This document shows positions 26,703-35,835 of a DNA stretch of 58,263 bases, in pieces. The notes beneath the pieces are model-generated. The model saw only the letters and a list, made by a program, of their open reading frames with translations, was not told where the DNA came from and searched no databases. The first letter of the stretch is position 1; the number at the start of each line of letters is the position of its first letter. Location: assembly GCA_021797675.1 (NCBI GenBank), contig JAJZZH010000030.1, positions 1 to 58,263 of the forward strand, given 5' to 3'. The stretch comes from Bacillota bacterium (GTDB lineage Bacteria; Bacillota; Sulfobacillia; Sulfobacillales; Sulfobacillaceae). A program made the translations under genes and the position numbers.

Positions 26703-26978
26703 GTGCTATGGACCTTGGTATGGGCTGTGAGCATTAGCGTAGGGTTTGCCATCGAGCCCGTCGTCCTATGGCATGCGTTGCCCAAGGAAGGCGAGCAGAC
26801 CGGCGGCCCTGGGCGACTACGCAACAGCCAGTGGCTGGTAGTTTTCCTGATGGCTGGGCTGGTCTTGGCAGGCTGTTTGGCATGGCCTCCCTTAAAGTGG
26901 GTGCTGTTCACGGTCATGGTGGGGTATGGGTCCCTGTGGTTGCGGTGGCTCTATCCTGGGTCTATGTTGGATGGATAG
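26703..26978 (+). CDS. Small membrane protein
   Basis: 91 residues from a GTG start with GGGAGG 8 bases upstream. About three hydrophobic stretches make it an integral membrane protein. No family recognised. Its 3' end overlaps the convergent CPBP protease gene by 17 bases. Confidence 0.5.
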   Translation: MLWTLVWAVSISVGFAIEPVVLWHALPKEGEQTGGPGRLRNSQWLVVFLMAGLVLAGCLAWPPLKWVLFTVMVGYGSLWLRWLYPGSMLDG

Positions 26979-27660
26979 CATCCGTCGCACGATCAGATGC
27001 CTCGTTTGTCCACGGACAGGACCACTGACGGATACGCCGCAATATCTCGCGGCGATCCGTTCGCAAGACCAAAGTGTTCCATCCAACATGGAGGATTCCC
27101 GTGGCGACCGTGGCGAGAATTACAGGAACCCATGGGATTTTTGCCATGCCGTGGGTTAGAGCAGGATACCATTCCGCCCAGATTACCCACCATACGGCAG
27201 ACAAGACCAAGCTGTGCCAACTCAACCGTCGTAAAGAAACCACCATTGCGCCCGCCGGCATGACCGGCAGTTCGGGGTAGCGGCGAGCGATCTGGGCGGC
27301 TTCTCCTACATGGGCATACACCCACAGTACTTGACCCAGAACATACAGACTGATTCGCGTCAATGCGGGCCACAGGCCTGGTTGGATCGGAATCTCCAGC
27401 ACCAACAGACCAGGGATGCCGCGAAAGACGATTTCTTCGGCGATCGGACCCAATACGGTGCGGGTTAGCAATCGGAGCCAGGGATCTTGGGCCTCGCAGT
27501 GGCTGACGGCTTGAAACCAACGCGTGACATGCTCCTGCCAGGCAGGCACGCTTCGGAACTGACGTTTCCAGGTCCATCGCGTAGCCCCCAGTAATGCCAA
27601 GCCCCCTACGAGCAACACCCCGAGCGTTTCCACTATTGCGGTAAGGATGTGCATGTTCAT
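26962..27660 (-). CDS. CPBP-family (CAAX/Abi-type) intramembrane protease
   Basis: 232 residues with several membrane helices. The three CPBP motifs are present: EEIVFRGIP (Glu-Glu-x3-Arg), WVYAHVGEA with His, and ILHVGWN with His-x3-Asn. The family cuts membrane-associated substrates and serves roles from prenyl processing to bacteriocin immunity. It is the only gene in the Tad block on the minus strand apart from 32386. The locus has no visible TadV/PilD-type prepilin peptidase, so this protease could process pilins, though that is speculative. The start is uncertain because two ATGs stand close together. Confidence 0.8.
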   Translation of the reverse strand: MNMHILTAIVETLGVLLVGGLALLGATRWTWKRQFRSVPAWQEHVTRWFQAVSHCEAQDPWLRLLTRTVLGPIAEEIVFRGIPGLLVLEIPIQPGLWPALTRISLYVLGQVLWVYAHVGEAAQIARRYPELPVMPAGAMVVSLRRLSWHSLVLSAVWWVIWAEWYPALTHGMAKIPWVPVILATVATGILHVGWNTLVLRTDRREILRRIRQWSCPWTNEASDRATDAIHPT

Positions 27661-27934
27661 GAAGACCCTTCTTCGTCGAATAGATGGAAAAGTCCTTCCG
27701 ATGGGGTTCGCCAGACCCCATCCTGGGGCGTGGCATATGGATCTTTGGATGGTCTTTGCGGTGGGTTACAGCATTTGTGTGCTGTTCGGATGGCATTTGA
27801 TCGTGGGGCGATGGATTTGGCCGAAACAGTGGGCGACCGTGCTGAGACGGACCATGGTCGCGGGAGGATTGTGGATCTTGTGGGGCGGGGCCATTTTGAT
27901 GCTGTGGGCGATTAGCCTAATGGGCCGTGGTTGA
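27653..27934 (+). CDS. Small two-helix membrane protein
   Basis: 93 residues. ATGs at 27647, 27653 and 27659 compete; 27653 gives the best distance from AAGG. Two hydrophobic helices (MVFAVGYSICVLFGWHLIV and VAGGLWILWGGAILMLWAI) indicate a membrane protein. Its start overlaps the divergent CPBP gene by a few bases. No family recognised. Confidence 0.5.
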   Translation: MFMKTLLRRIDGKVLPMGFARPHPGAWHMDLWMVFAVGYSICVLFGWHLIVGRWIWPKQWATVLRRTMVAGGLWILWGGAILMLWAISLMGRG

Positions 27935-28082
27935 TCTCGATCTATGAGCCATGGCCACCGCCACGCTCGTTCCGAGGTCATGATTTTCCGGGCAAACACA
28001 CCGATTCCTTGGGGTTGTAGGAGATCCTGCGCCTATTTACGACGTTGGCGGCTTATGTCCTGCATAGATAGGGAGGTTGACC

Positions 28083-28496
28083 GTGACGCTGACAGAACTG
28101 TGGCGCGGTTGGTGGAAAACACATCCGAACGCCCGGCCAATTGCAGAAATCGTTTCGACAGATCGAGACCTTGCGTTCTTATCGTCGTTGATTCATCAAT
28201 TTCCGACTAGTAACGGCGGTGATCAATCGAAGGCTCTGTGTCCGATGGATTCGCCATCGGGCGATAGGCACCCAACCGACGTCCAAGACGAGCCGATAGA
28301 AATGAAAGAGCCGAGACCATGGAGAAAGGACCGAGACGATGCATTGGCGTTGGACGTGGAGGAAACGCGGTCTGGTGCTGGGCCTGGTGCTGATGGCCCT
28401 GGGGGCGTCAGCATTCACCGACCCGACCCTTCCGGTGCCACCGGGAGTGCAGGCAGAAAGCAGTCGGACTCATTACCAACGGATTATTCAGAGTGA
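28083..28496 (+). CDS. Hypothetical protein, 3' part overlapped by the next gene
   Basis: A GTG at 28083 with GGGAGG 6 bases upstream opens a 137-codon frame. The first 50 residues look coding (TELWRGWWKTHPNARPIAEI, DRDLAFLSSLIHQFP). The rest is low-complexity and overlaps the next, better supported gene by 158 bases. A frameshift or an earlier end is possible. No family recognised. Confidence 0.35.
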   Translation: MTLTELWRGWWKTHPNARPIAEIVSTDRDLAFLSSLIHQFPTSNGGDQSKALCPMDSPSGDRHPTDVQDEPIEMKEPRPWRKDRDDALALDVEETRSGAGPGADGPGGVSIHRPDPSGATGSAGRKQSDSLPTDYSE

Positions 28497-28716
28497 CCAG
28501 CGGACCGTGGCCCATGTCCGAAATATGCGACATCAGACTCCATCTCATGGGTCTCCAGGATCTCCTAGGACGCTCGATCACCGAACTTCCCTGCCGAAAT
28601 GGTTAGCCGTGGCGCTGATTGGACTGGTGATCGTCCTCATAACCGGGATGATTCTCACAGCCAAACGTCGACGCCAAAAACAGGAAAATACTATAAACCG
28701 TCGAAGTTTTCGTTAA
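28339..28716 (+). CDS. Secreted, C-terminally membrane-anchored small protein
   Basis: 125 residues, ATG after AAAGGA at 8 bases. An N-terminal signal sequence (RGLVLGLVLMALGASAFT) is followed by a soluble stretch, a C-terminal helix (WLAVALIGLVIVLITGMIL) and a basic tail (AKRRRQKQ). This topology, without an LPXTG motif, is that of a surface-displayed protein held in the membrane. It precedes two larger secreted proteins on the same strand. Confidence 0.55.
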   Translation: MHWRWTWRKRGLVLGLVLMALGASAFTDPTLPVPPGVQAESSRTHYQRIIQSDQRTVAHVRNMRHQTPSHGSPGSPRTLDHRTSLPKWLAVALIGLVIVLITGMILTAKRRRQKQENTINRRSFR

Positions 28717-28735
28717 TAGGAAGGAGCGCACCAGT

Positions 28736-29716
28736 ATGCAACGACGATTCCGATGGATGCTGAGCGGGCTGACGAGCGTGGTGCTTTTGGGGGCAGGGGT
28801 ACCGGTGTTTGCTGCGAGTGGGTTGGCCCCGAACGGATTGCTGAAAGCAAAATACAATCCGTATGCGGGAGACCCGCCGATGACCGCGTGGGCTTGGTTT
28901 TCTAGTGCCGGTGGTCCGACATTTCTGTTTGGCACCAACGCCGAAGCTTTTCCGTTTCCGATCGTACCGCAGCGTTTAGCTCAGGCCTGGCAGGCCCATC
29001 CGATCGATAATCCGGCGCCGTTGATTTGGTATTACCAGCATGTTTCGAAGACCGACTTTGGCAATAGTGTCTTCGGCAACGGGGTCAAGTATTCGCTCAA
29101 ACTGATTCGCATCATGAAGTCGGATCACTTTGCGCCCGCGCTAGTCGGGGGCGTAAATCCACCGAATTGGAACGCGGTGCCCGCGCCATCAAAGCCCATA
29201 TCGCCCATTTCTGTGAATCCCGCGAACCCGAATGCGTATCCGCAGAACACCACCGTGCTCGGTTGGAAATGGCTAATCGGTACGGGATCCCATCAAGCGA
29301 CCTTCCAGTTTTCGTTCCATGAACCCTCGGGATCAGTAGGGGCCATTACCGGCACTCAGACGGTTCACGGCTCCTGGATCCAATTTCCACAGGCCTGGGC
29401 GCGGGTGGATTCGGTGACCGTGCTCAAGGACTTCGCTGCACATGCGCCGAGGGTCTTTGAGCAGACCGGATTGGCTCCAAAAAACCTCGGTCTACACTAT
29501 AGTGCTGACCTGGCGGCGGCCATGACGGTACAGAACTTCAATCCGGGATCGCTGGGGATGCAGCCACTAGCTCCTTCGCCGAAGGCGTTGACACCGGCGA
29601 CGGAAACCTGGCTTATCAAGCATGGCTGGGGCGATGTTCTGGCCAAGTATGCCACGAGTCACCATCTAACGTTGCCAAGTAGCACCAAGAAGGCGTCCAA
29701 GGCCAAGCATTTGTAA
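28736..29716 (+). CDS. Secreted protein of unknown function
   Basis: 326 residues with a clear signal peptide (LTSVVLLGAGVPVFAASG) and an expected cut after AxA. The mature part is rich in Trp, Pro and Asn (AWAWFSSAGGPTFLFG, WKWLIGTGSHQATFQF) with a beta-rich character and ends in a Lys-rich tail. GGAAGGAG precedes the ATG. It is followed 33 bases later by another large secreted protein, so both are probably cargo or surface parts of the element-encoded apparatus. Confidence 0.6.
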   Translation: MQRRFRWMLSGLTSVVLLGAGVPVFAASGLAPNGLLKAKYNPYAGDPPMTAWAWFSSAGGPTFLFGTNAEAFPFPIVPQRLAQAWQAHPIDNPAPLIWYYQHVSKTDFGNSVFGNGVKYSLKLIRIMKSDHFAPALVGGVNPPNWNAVPAPSKPISPISVNPANPNAYPQNTTVLGWKWLIGTGSHQATFQFSFHEPSGSVGAITGTQTVHGSWIQFPQAWARVDSVTVLKDFAAHAPRVFEQTGLAPKNLGLHYSADLAAAMTVQNFNPGSLGMQPLAPSPKALTPATETWLIKHGWGDVLAKYATSHHLTLPSSTKKASKAKHL

Positions 29717-29749
29717 CCCGCCCAGCATCCACCACAGGAGGAACTTGAT

Positions 29750-32320
29750 ATGTCTCGCGCACCGCGGGCCACGTTGGCAGCGGCGCTGGCAGGCCTCATG
29801 GGCCTGATCGGCGCCGTTCCCGTGTTTGCGGCCCTGATTCCGCAGTACGATATGACGTTGCAACGCACCCGCGATATTACCGGCAGCGGGAGCCACGCGA
29901 ACCAATTTTATGATGTGCATCCGGTCTATTTGCAGATTCCCGGGGGGACCGCCTCCAATTCCACGCCAACCGTCATCGGAAACACGGCTTATCAGTACAC
30001 CTTCAGCGCTGGCGGGATAGGATATCTCTCAGCCATCACGATTCCCTCGATGACGCCCGCGCAGGTGAAGGCGCATCTGGCCAGCGGGGGGTACTGGGTT
30101 CGGACCGCGCGGTATGCCGCGCCGCCCATCCAGTTTGACGTGGGCCAGTCTCCCAGTGGCCAGAACGAAGCCAATGGTCAGGACTCTCTCACCACCGGAC
30201 CCTATACGACCACGACGGGAACGGGGACCTTGGCTGGGAATACCGCTTATCAGGCGATTGCAGTGGGCCACAACTTGTACACTTGGCCACAGGCGGCCTA
30301 TCCCACGAGTGGTGGGCCGACAGGGCAAAAGACTCAAATTAAAGGCAACACCGGCAATACCGATTACCAAGTCGACGTCAGTCCTCTGATTACGCCGCCG
30401 GTGCCGGTGACCGGAACCTTGATTGCTACAGGAAAATCGTATTCTTGGAGTTCCCCAGTGGCCGTGGCGGAATCGTGGGATGGCGGCGCCGTCGCATCGC
30501 CAGTGGACGTGCCGAGTGGGGTAATCCCTCCGACCTATCGCTACACCACGTCCCAAACTAGCCCTGGCGGGATTGGCGCAGCACAGTACCCCAGCGCCAC
30601 CGCTCCACTCACCTCCGACCCGGTATGGATCGGATCGGCCGACGGCATGGGCAATGCCGTGGTGGCGTTTGGAGTGGCCAGCTTGCACCATCCTCGGGTG
30701 ATTTTGTGGAACGTCGTCACCGGAGAGTACAAAGCGATTGGCGTGGGCCAGATTGGGACGAAGATTTGGGATGCCCCCTTGTATGACGCGACCAACGGCA
30801 CGCTCTACGTGCAAGACGCCTATGGCGGGCTCTACGCCTTTAGCGTGGCCACCGGGGCATTAACCGGCGTCTATGCGCCGAGTGGCTGGACGAATACGCA
30901 CCAGCTGACCATCGCGAAGGATCTGGCGCTCGATGGCAACGTGCTGTACGCGGTCGGGGAAGGCAACACCGCCATCGGGGCGTTCAAGCTGAACTTGCAA
31001 CCCCTGTGCGACACCGGCACGGGCGTGACCCTCAACGGCTGCACCGATGTGACCGCGGCCTATGGGCCCAACGTGAATTCACCGACCGTGCTGACCGACA
31101 GCAACGGGAACACGACGCTGGTCATCAACAACGCGCAAGGCGACCTCTGGCTGGAATCGTCGCAGGATTTGTTCGCCGTGCACGGAGGAACCTATAACCA
31201 GACCCGGGTGGTGCCGCTGGGCAGTTCCTACATTGGATTTCTGCCCGATGCCGGCAGCTCGGGCGATCTGATCGGCTGGACGAATACCGATCCGAATGGC
31301 CAACCCGCGTTGGTGGTGTTCGTGCCAGAACCCTACCACGTATCGATGGCCGTGTCTTCGGCCACGGTCGCGTCGGGTGGCACGGTCACTCTCAGCGCCA
31401 CCCCGTCGCCCTCAGGCGTGACCTGGGATGGCGGGAACAACCCCTATTCCGCGGATGGGACCATTGCTCCGGTAGCCTATCGCATCGTAGGCCCCACGGG
31501 CTATCTCTATCAACCCGGGGCGCCGTATCAACGCGTGAATGGCGGCTGGGCCGCGACGTGGAGTCCGCCGCCGAACACCACCGCATCACCCGAGACGTAT
31601 ACCATCACGACCACCGCCATCGACGAGCTCGGGCAGGCCGCGACGTCCGCAACCACCACGGTGACCGTGGAGCCGGTGCAGCCCGCGACGCAGAATTCGA
31701 CGGTCGGCGATTTGACGCTCACCTGCGGATATGGCGGTGGAGGTCTTCCAATTACGGTTCCGCACACCTGCACCATTCCCAGCAGTGTGTCGGGGAATAC
31801 GGCGGCCTGGTTCGTGCAGAACCCGCAATATGGGGCCAAATTTGGCGATACGATTCGGCTGACCCTGCAGATTCCGCCACCGTCGTTGCCAGCGCAGGAC
31901 ACGGTGGACAGCGTTGCTCTGACGGCACAGATGCCCTATACCCAAGGCGTGGCCAATGCACCCGGCAATCGCGGGTACGTGCTAGGCACCGGAAATTTGT
32001 ACAATGATTTTCCGGCGACCTTGCATCTGACCCAGACGGGGACCTATACGGCCACGGGCCATGTGATCGAGTCGTGGGACGGCTATCCGCCGGATTTGGC
32101 GAACGCCAACATCGGGGATACCTACACCCTCACCGTGGACTGGAAAGCGATGGTGCATTACAGCTATCCGTCGGAGGTGGCGTGTCCGACCACCAAGGAC
32201 CTCCAGAAACAGTGCCCGACCACCGATTATGGAACCGATACGTATACGGGCAGTGCGGATGCGCCAGTGACGGTCAATGGGACCGATTACTATGTCATTG
32301 CCACCCCGATTGGGTATTAG
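29750..32320 (+). CDS. Large secreted protein with beta-propeller-like and Ig-like regions
   Basis: 856 residues, ATG after AGGAGG. Signal peptide: ALAGLMGLIGAVPVFAAL. The middle (about residues 270-520) has PQQ-like propeller blades (VQDAYGGLYAFSVATGALTG, LALDGNVLYAVGEGNTAIGA). A downstream Ig-like part starts at SSATVASGGTVTLSATPSPS, and a Cys-containing C-terminal domain follows. Surface or extracellular role is likely. It ends the plus-strand gene run before a strong terminator. Host-region genes at 49597 and 55226 also encode propellers, but of a clearly different subtype. Confidence 0.7.
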   Translation: MSRAPRATLAAALAGLMGLIGAVPVFAALIPQYDMTLQRTRDITGSGSHANQFYDVHPVYLQIPGGTASNSTPTVIGNTAYQYTFSAGGIGYLSAITIPSMTPAQVKAHLASGGYWVRTARYAAPPIQFDVGQSPSGQNEANGQDSLTTGPYTTTTGTGTLAGNTAYQAIAVGHNLYTWPQAAYPTSGGPTGQKTQIKGNTGNTDYQVDVSPLITPPVPVTGTLIATGKSYSWSSPVAVAESWDGGAVASPVDVPSGVIPPTYRYTTSQTSPGGIGAAQYPSATAPLTSDPVWIGSADGMGNAVVAFGVASLHHPRVILWNVVTGEYKAIGVGQIGTKIWDAPLYDATNGTLYVQDAYGGLYAFSVATGALTGVYAPSGWTNTHQLTIAKDLALDGNVLYAVGEGNTAIGAFKLNLQPLCDTGTGVTLNGCTDVTAAYGPNVNSPTVLTDSNGNTTLVINNAQGDLWLESSQDLFAVHGGTYNQTRVVPLGSSYIGFLPDAGSSGDLIGWTNTDPNGQPALVVFVPEPYHVSMAVSSATVASGGTVTLSATPSPSGVTWDGGNNPYSADGTIAPVAYRIVGPTGYLYQPGAPYQRVNGGWAATWSPPPNTTASPETYTITTTAIDELGQAATSATTTVTVEPVQPATQNSTVGDLTLTCGYGGGGLPITVPHTCTIPSSVSGNTAAWFVQNPQYGAKFGDTIRLTLQIPPPSLPAQDTVDSVALTAQMPYTQGVANAPGNRGYVLGTGNLYNDFPATLHLTQTGTYTATGHVIESWDGYPPDLANANIGDTYTLTVDWKAMVHYSYPSEVACPTTKDLQKQCPTTDYGTDTYTGSADAPVTVNGTDYYVIATPIGY

Positions 32321-32333
32321 GAGCGTGGGGATG

Positions 32334-32373
32334 CCGTCGGCTCTCGCGACCCAGCGAGGGCCGACGGTTTTTT
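32334..32373 (+). terminator. Strong intrinsic terminator
   Basis: CCGTCGGC plus an inner CTCGC pairs with GCGAG and GCCGACGG around a short loop, followed by six T. It ends the secreted-protein operon. Confidence 0.9.
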
Positions 32374-32385
32374 CTTCAGGCCACG

Positions 32386-33135
32386 TTAGCGAGCCTGAGG
32401 CAATCTCGGGATAAAGTCGATGTGGGCGTTCTGCAACACTTCCCGACACTGCGGAGTATCCCGCCATAGAACTTGTCGGCTTTTCCAGGCCATGCCGATA
32501 GCTGGAGCAATGACCACGTCGCTATCACCAAGTAGGCGCCTGAGGCACGGTGACATCCAAGCTTGATGCAGCGTGCGGGGAAGCAGCTTTTGTGCGACCC
32601 ATAGATAACTGAGTGCAACGTACTGCCACGACCACTTGGACGGGACCTCTCTGACGCTTAATGGAGCCCACTGCGTGGGAAGGATTGTGAGGTAAACGAT
32701 AGTGGCAGGATGCTTGGCTGCAGCTTGAGCGCAGTCTTGAATGCTTGCCCAGGTGTAAAATCCGTTACCTAAGAAAATTGAAGTTGCAAGATCGAATCGA
32801 ATGCCACCCTCGAATTTATGGCTAAGGTCGGGGGAAATGTGCCAAAACGAAAGACGGCAAGTTTCTGTTGGAGGCAAGGCCATTCGGTGGATCTTTGGAT
32901 GATAGATTCCTGCCACGATGTCCCAGACCCACTGCCAGGGAAATACCGTAACGAACAGGACCATCACGGCCAAATACCATCCATTGCTTGTTTTAAACAA
33001 AAGCCACGCAGCCCAGAAAAACGGGAGGACTACAACACTAAAGGCGGCTAGCAACCATGTGCGCTTAGCGATAGCCGTCCATTCGTTCGTACGAAAGGAG
33101 GTGCCGATTCCTTTGTTCCTCGCAGTATTGCTCAT
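32386..33135 (-). CDS. Hypothetical membrane-associated protein
   Basis: About 249 residues if started at the ATG at 33135; an upstream in-frame extension is low quality, and no ribosome site was found for any start. Two hydrophobic helices (LLAAFSVVVLPFFWAAWLLF and WYLAVMVLFVTVFPWQWVW) are followed by a soluble domain with a Cys/Trp pattern. No family recognised. Its 5' end overlaps the TTG start region of the plus-strand gene at 33113, so the real start may lie further in. Confidence 0.5.
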   Translation of the reverse strand: MSNTARNKGIGTSFRTNEWTAIAKRTWLLAAFSVVVLPFFWAAWLLFKTSNGWYLAVMVLFVTVFPWQWVWDIVAGIYHPKIHRMALPPTETCRLSFWHISPDLSHKFEGGIRFDLATSIFLGNGFYTWASIQDCAQAAAKHPATIVYLTILPTQWAPLSVREVPSKWSWQYVALSYLWVAQKLLPRTLHQAWMSPCLRRLLGDSDVVIAPAIGMAWKSRQVLWRDTPQCREVLQNAHIDFIPRLPQAR

Positions 33136-33433
33136 GGGGTTCATTGTACTATTTCCGCATTGGTTTCCGCACCTTCCACTAGAGACCGTGGTATCCCTCG
33201 CCGGAATCGCCGTCGTGATTGTCATCGTGATTTGGAACAGCGGTCTGTTTGTGGTAAACCGTGTCCGACGCATGCGGCACCAAGGTCCTTGGGGACACCA
33301 GTCTGGCGACTATAATGCGGAATTCCTCGGTTTGGTGAACCGTTATCTGCCGATGTACACCGCGGTCTGGTTGGTATTGATGGCTTGGGTCGGACACGCC
33401 GGAGGATTCGCGCAAGCCATTCAGGGACTCTGA
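33113..33433 (+). CDS. Membrane protein preceding the TadE-like pseudopilin
   Basis: 106 residues from a TTG at 33113, 11 bases after AAGGAGG; a later ATG at 33134 is an alternative. Helices: FLAVLLMGFIVLFPHWF, VVSLAGIAVVIVIVIW and a C-terminal MYTAVWLVLMAWVGH. Followed 34 bases later by the TadE-like gene. No family recognised; co-expression with the pseudopilin is likely. Confidence 0.5.
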   Translation: MFLAVLLMGFIVLFPHWFPHLPLETVVSLAGIAVVIVIVIWNSGLFVVNRVRRMRHQGPWGHQSGDYNAEFLGLVNRYLPMYTAVWLVLMAWVGHAGGFAQAIQGL

Positions 33434-33467
33434 CGATGAGGAGAACGGTCACGAGAGGAGGTAGGGC

Positions 33468-33974
33468 ATGGCCACCCAATATGTAATGCTGATGATTCTC
33501 ATGTTTCTTGGCATCGGAACGACTGGGTACTTTGCCGCCATTCACTCGGTTGCCATCGCCCGCGCCACCATGAGTCGGGACATGCAGATTGCGTTGCAAC
33601 AGACGGCCGATACCGCCGTGACCCTCAATCCCACGACGGGAAGTCAATGGACCAAAACCACCGACCCAGGGTCATCCGTGGAAGACACCTTTCAAACAGC
33701 GCTATCCCAAGTGCTCACCGGGACGCCCTGGGCGTCCATGTCGATTGATGTCAAAGCGTTTCAGGTGTATACGCTGGCGGACATCGGCCAGCCTGCGCCG
33801 TGGGGCTATCCGGGCACCACGATTAGCGGTCCCGGGTACTATGCCGAAGTCACGTTTCCCTGGAAAGTACTGTCGTTTCTGCCGTCCGTAACGGTGACCG
33901 TGCCGGAGGTGATGCAGGCGAACAGCTTGGTGGAACCGGGGAATGTCTCCCCAACCTGGAACCCGCATGGATAA
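33468..33974 (+). CDS. TadE/TadG-like pseudopilin
   Basis: 168 residues, ATG after GAGAGGAGG. The N-terminal hydrophobic segment (YVMLMILMFLGIGTTGYFAA) is followed by a helical HSVAIARATMSRDMQIALQQ spine and a beta-rich C-terminal part (VKAFQVYTLADIGQPAPWGY). This is the layout of TadE-type minor pilins. It lies at the end of the Tad block. Confidence is limited because no invariant motif defines the family. Confidence 0.6.
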   Translation: MATQYVMLMILMFLGIGTTGYFAAIHSVAIARATMSRDMQIALQQTADTAVTLNPTTGSQWTKTTDPGSSVEDTFQTALSQVLTGTPWASMSIDVKAFQVYTLADIGQPAPWGYPGTTISGPGYYAEVTFPWKVLSFLPSVTVTVPEVMQANSLVEPGNVSPTWNPHG

Positions 33975-34057
33975 TCGTGCTGATGAGTCCACCGGTCTTT
34001 TTCCTGGGTGGCCACATAGGTTCAAATGAAACCGTTTTGGAAGGGAGCGCCAACCCG

Positions 34058-34237
34058 ATGCACGTTACCATTCGATTTGTGGACGCTCATGGTCAGCCTA
34101 TTGATGATCCTACCCCTCAACAATTAGAACGTCTAGCCAACGCCTACGCAGCAGTCGTGCTGGCCGCAACCTTTCCCGGCGCGACGTTTCAGAACCGCGA
34201 GACGGCTGCTCCGGCAGCCACCGCGCAAAGCCTCTGA
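34058..34237 (+). CDS. Small hypothetical protein upstream of the integrase
   Basis: 59 residues from the ATG at 34058 with GAAGGGAG upstream. Sequence such as TIRFVDAHGQPIDDPTPQQL and an Ala-rich helix look coding. No family recognised. It ends 42 bases before the integrase start. Confidence 0.5.
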   Translation: MHVTIRFVDAHGQPIDDPTPQQLERLANAYAAVVLAATFPGATFQNRETAAPAATAQSL

Positions 34238-34267
34238 TGAGCGCAGGGAGGCCGCTGTACTCTGGGT

Positions 34268-34273
34268 TATACT
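34268..34273 (+). promoter_or_regulatory. -10 box of the integrase gene
   Basis: TATACT ends 6 bases before the integrase ATG, and no ribosome site separates them. The transcript would start at about the ATG, so the integrase mRNA is probably leaderless. A convincing -35 box was not found. Confidence 0.5.
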
Positions 34274-34279
34274 AACGAT

Positions 34280-35809
34280 ATGAAAACGAAGACGATCCCG
34301 TCGACTGCTGAAGAGCCAAAGCGAGCCGCTCTATATATCCGTGTATCCACGGATGAACAGGCAGAAGAGGGCATGTCGTTGGATGCCCAACGGAAAGCGC
34401 TGGAGTTGTTTTGTCAGCAGCAAGAGTATGTGGCAATCGAATGTTTTACCGATGCAGGAGAGTCAGCGCGGTCCGATAAGCGACCGGCGTTCCAGCAGAT
34501 GATTGCGACGGCCAAACAATCCCCCAAACCGTTTGACGTGATCTTGGTGCATAAAATGGACCGCTTCGCCCGCAATCGCGAAGATAGTGCCGTCTATAAG
34601 GCCCTCCTCCGGAAGGAGCTAGGCATCGATGTGGTCTCTATCACCGAGCGTTTCGACGACAGTCCTACCGGCAAACTGACCGAAGGCATCATGGAAGTCA
34701 TCGCGGAGTTCTATTCCGCAAACCTGGCCCATGAGGTCCTGAAAGGAATGCGGGAGAAGGCGTCTCGGGGACAGGCCCTAGGATTAGCTCCCTTGGGGTA
34801 CCGGATTGGAGCAGACGGCCGGTACGAAGTCGTGGAGGAGGATGCCGCGATTGTTCGGTGGATCTTTACCGAATACGTTGATCATCAACGCGGAATGAAT
34901 GGCATTGCCGTATGGCTTAAAGATCACGGGGCCACGCAGTTTGGAGGTCGGGCCGGGGCGATCAAATGGTCCTTGCCGGGCGTAAAACTAATTTTGCAAA
35001 ACCGTGCCTATCTTGGAGAGTTTCATTGGTCCACGCGGCGTGGGGAATCGGTGTTTGCCATCCCCGACGCGCATCCGGCCATTATTACGCCTGCACTCTT
35101 TGAGCAGGCGGAGCAACGGATTGCAAACCGCGGACGAATGCCGCGGACCCCATACGGGGATTATCTCCTACGGGGTCTAGGGCGCTGCGCCTTCTGTGGG
35201 GGAGGGCTTATTTTCAACCGCCAGTACAATGGGTGGACCAAAGGTCAGGGACGTTCCAATCAGCCCTCGACCTACAAGGATATCTTGGTTTGCGAACGAT
35301 ACTATCGATACCGATGTGAAAAAGGTGTCCGCAATTGGATCGCCGTCGACGAGGCAGAGGCCGCGATTTTGGGAGCGATTCAGCGTGTGGTTGACGGTAG
35401 TCTTACGCTGGAAGCTGACCAGATTGTCTGGGCGGGCCGAGAACGCATCGCCCGGCAGATCGCGGCATTGCAACGCAAGCTAGCGACTGTTCAAGAAGGC
35501 TTTGATCGCCAACTTATTGCCTTCGAACAGGGGGTGTTGGACCTCGACGACTTGCGTACGGCGAAGGCGCGTCTGCTTCACACCCGAGAAGAGATTGAGG
35601 AGCAACTGCGAGGTCTCCAACAGCAGCGCGAGAGTCAAGTCGTGCCAACGGATCTGCTGAAGCGATCTCTAAAGTCGTTGTTACAGGAGTGGCAAGACGG
35701 GCAGCCGTTAGAGGTGCGACGCCGCGCCATCGGCGGAGTGCTAGATCACTTCACGTATGATCGCCGGGCGGACGCCCTGGAACTCGTGTTTCGTATTCCG
35801 GACGCCTAG
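34280..35809 (+). CDS. Large serine recombinase (site-specific integrase)
   Basis: 509 residues. The N-terminal resolvase domain has AALYIRVSTDEQ with the catalytic Ser, then KMDRFARNRED and VIAEFYSANLAHEVLKGMREKA. A recombinase domain follows (APLGYRIGADG, AYLGEFHW), then a zinc ribbon (CAFCGGGL ... CERYYRYRC), a coiled coil (about residues 390-455) and a C-terminal strand. This is the full layout of large serine integrases that join attP and attB without supercoiling. The gene ends about 15 bases before a chromosomal ylbJ-like reading frame resumes, so it is almost surely the integrase of the element. Some relatives excise elements from sporulation genes. Confidence 0.95.
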   Translation: MKTKTIPSTAEEPKRAALYIRVSTDEQAEEGMSLDAQRKALELFCQQQEYVAIECFTDAGESARSDKRPAFQQMIATAKQSPKPFDVILVHKMDRFARNREDSAVYKALLRKELGIDVVSITERFDDSPTGKLTEGIMEVIAEFYSANLAHEVLKGMREKASRGQALGLAPLGYRIGADGRYEVVEEDAAIVRWIFTEYVDHQRGMNGIAVWLKDHGATQFGGRAGAIKWSLPGVKLILQNRAYLGEFHWSTRRGESVFAIPDAHPAIITPALFEQAEQRIANRGRMPRTPYGDYLLRGLGRCAFCGGGLIFNRQYNGWTKGQGRSNQPSTYKDILVCERYYRYRCEKGVRNWIAVDEAEAAILGAIQRVVDGSLTLEADQIVWAGRERIARQIAALQRKLATVQEGFDRQLIAFEQGVLDLDDLRTAKARLLHTREEIEEQLRGLQQQRESQVVPTDLLKRSLKSLLQEWQDGQPLEVRRRAIGGVLDHFTYDRRADALELVFRIPDA

Positions 35810-35835
35810 CCTTTGCTAAATAAATTCAGGTGATC
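35810..35835. other. Probable attachment-site region (right junction)
   Basis: Homology to the YlbJ family begins in frame at about 35823 (Asn-Ser-Gly-Asp-Pro-Leu-Phe), just after a TAA in the same frame at 35817-35819. The crossover core should lie in or near this stretch, which includes TTCAGGTGATCC. The exact core cannot be set without the left junction. Confidence 0.6.
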
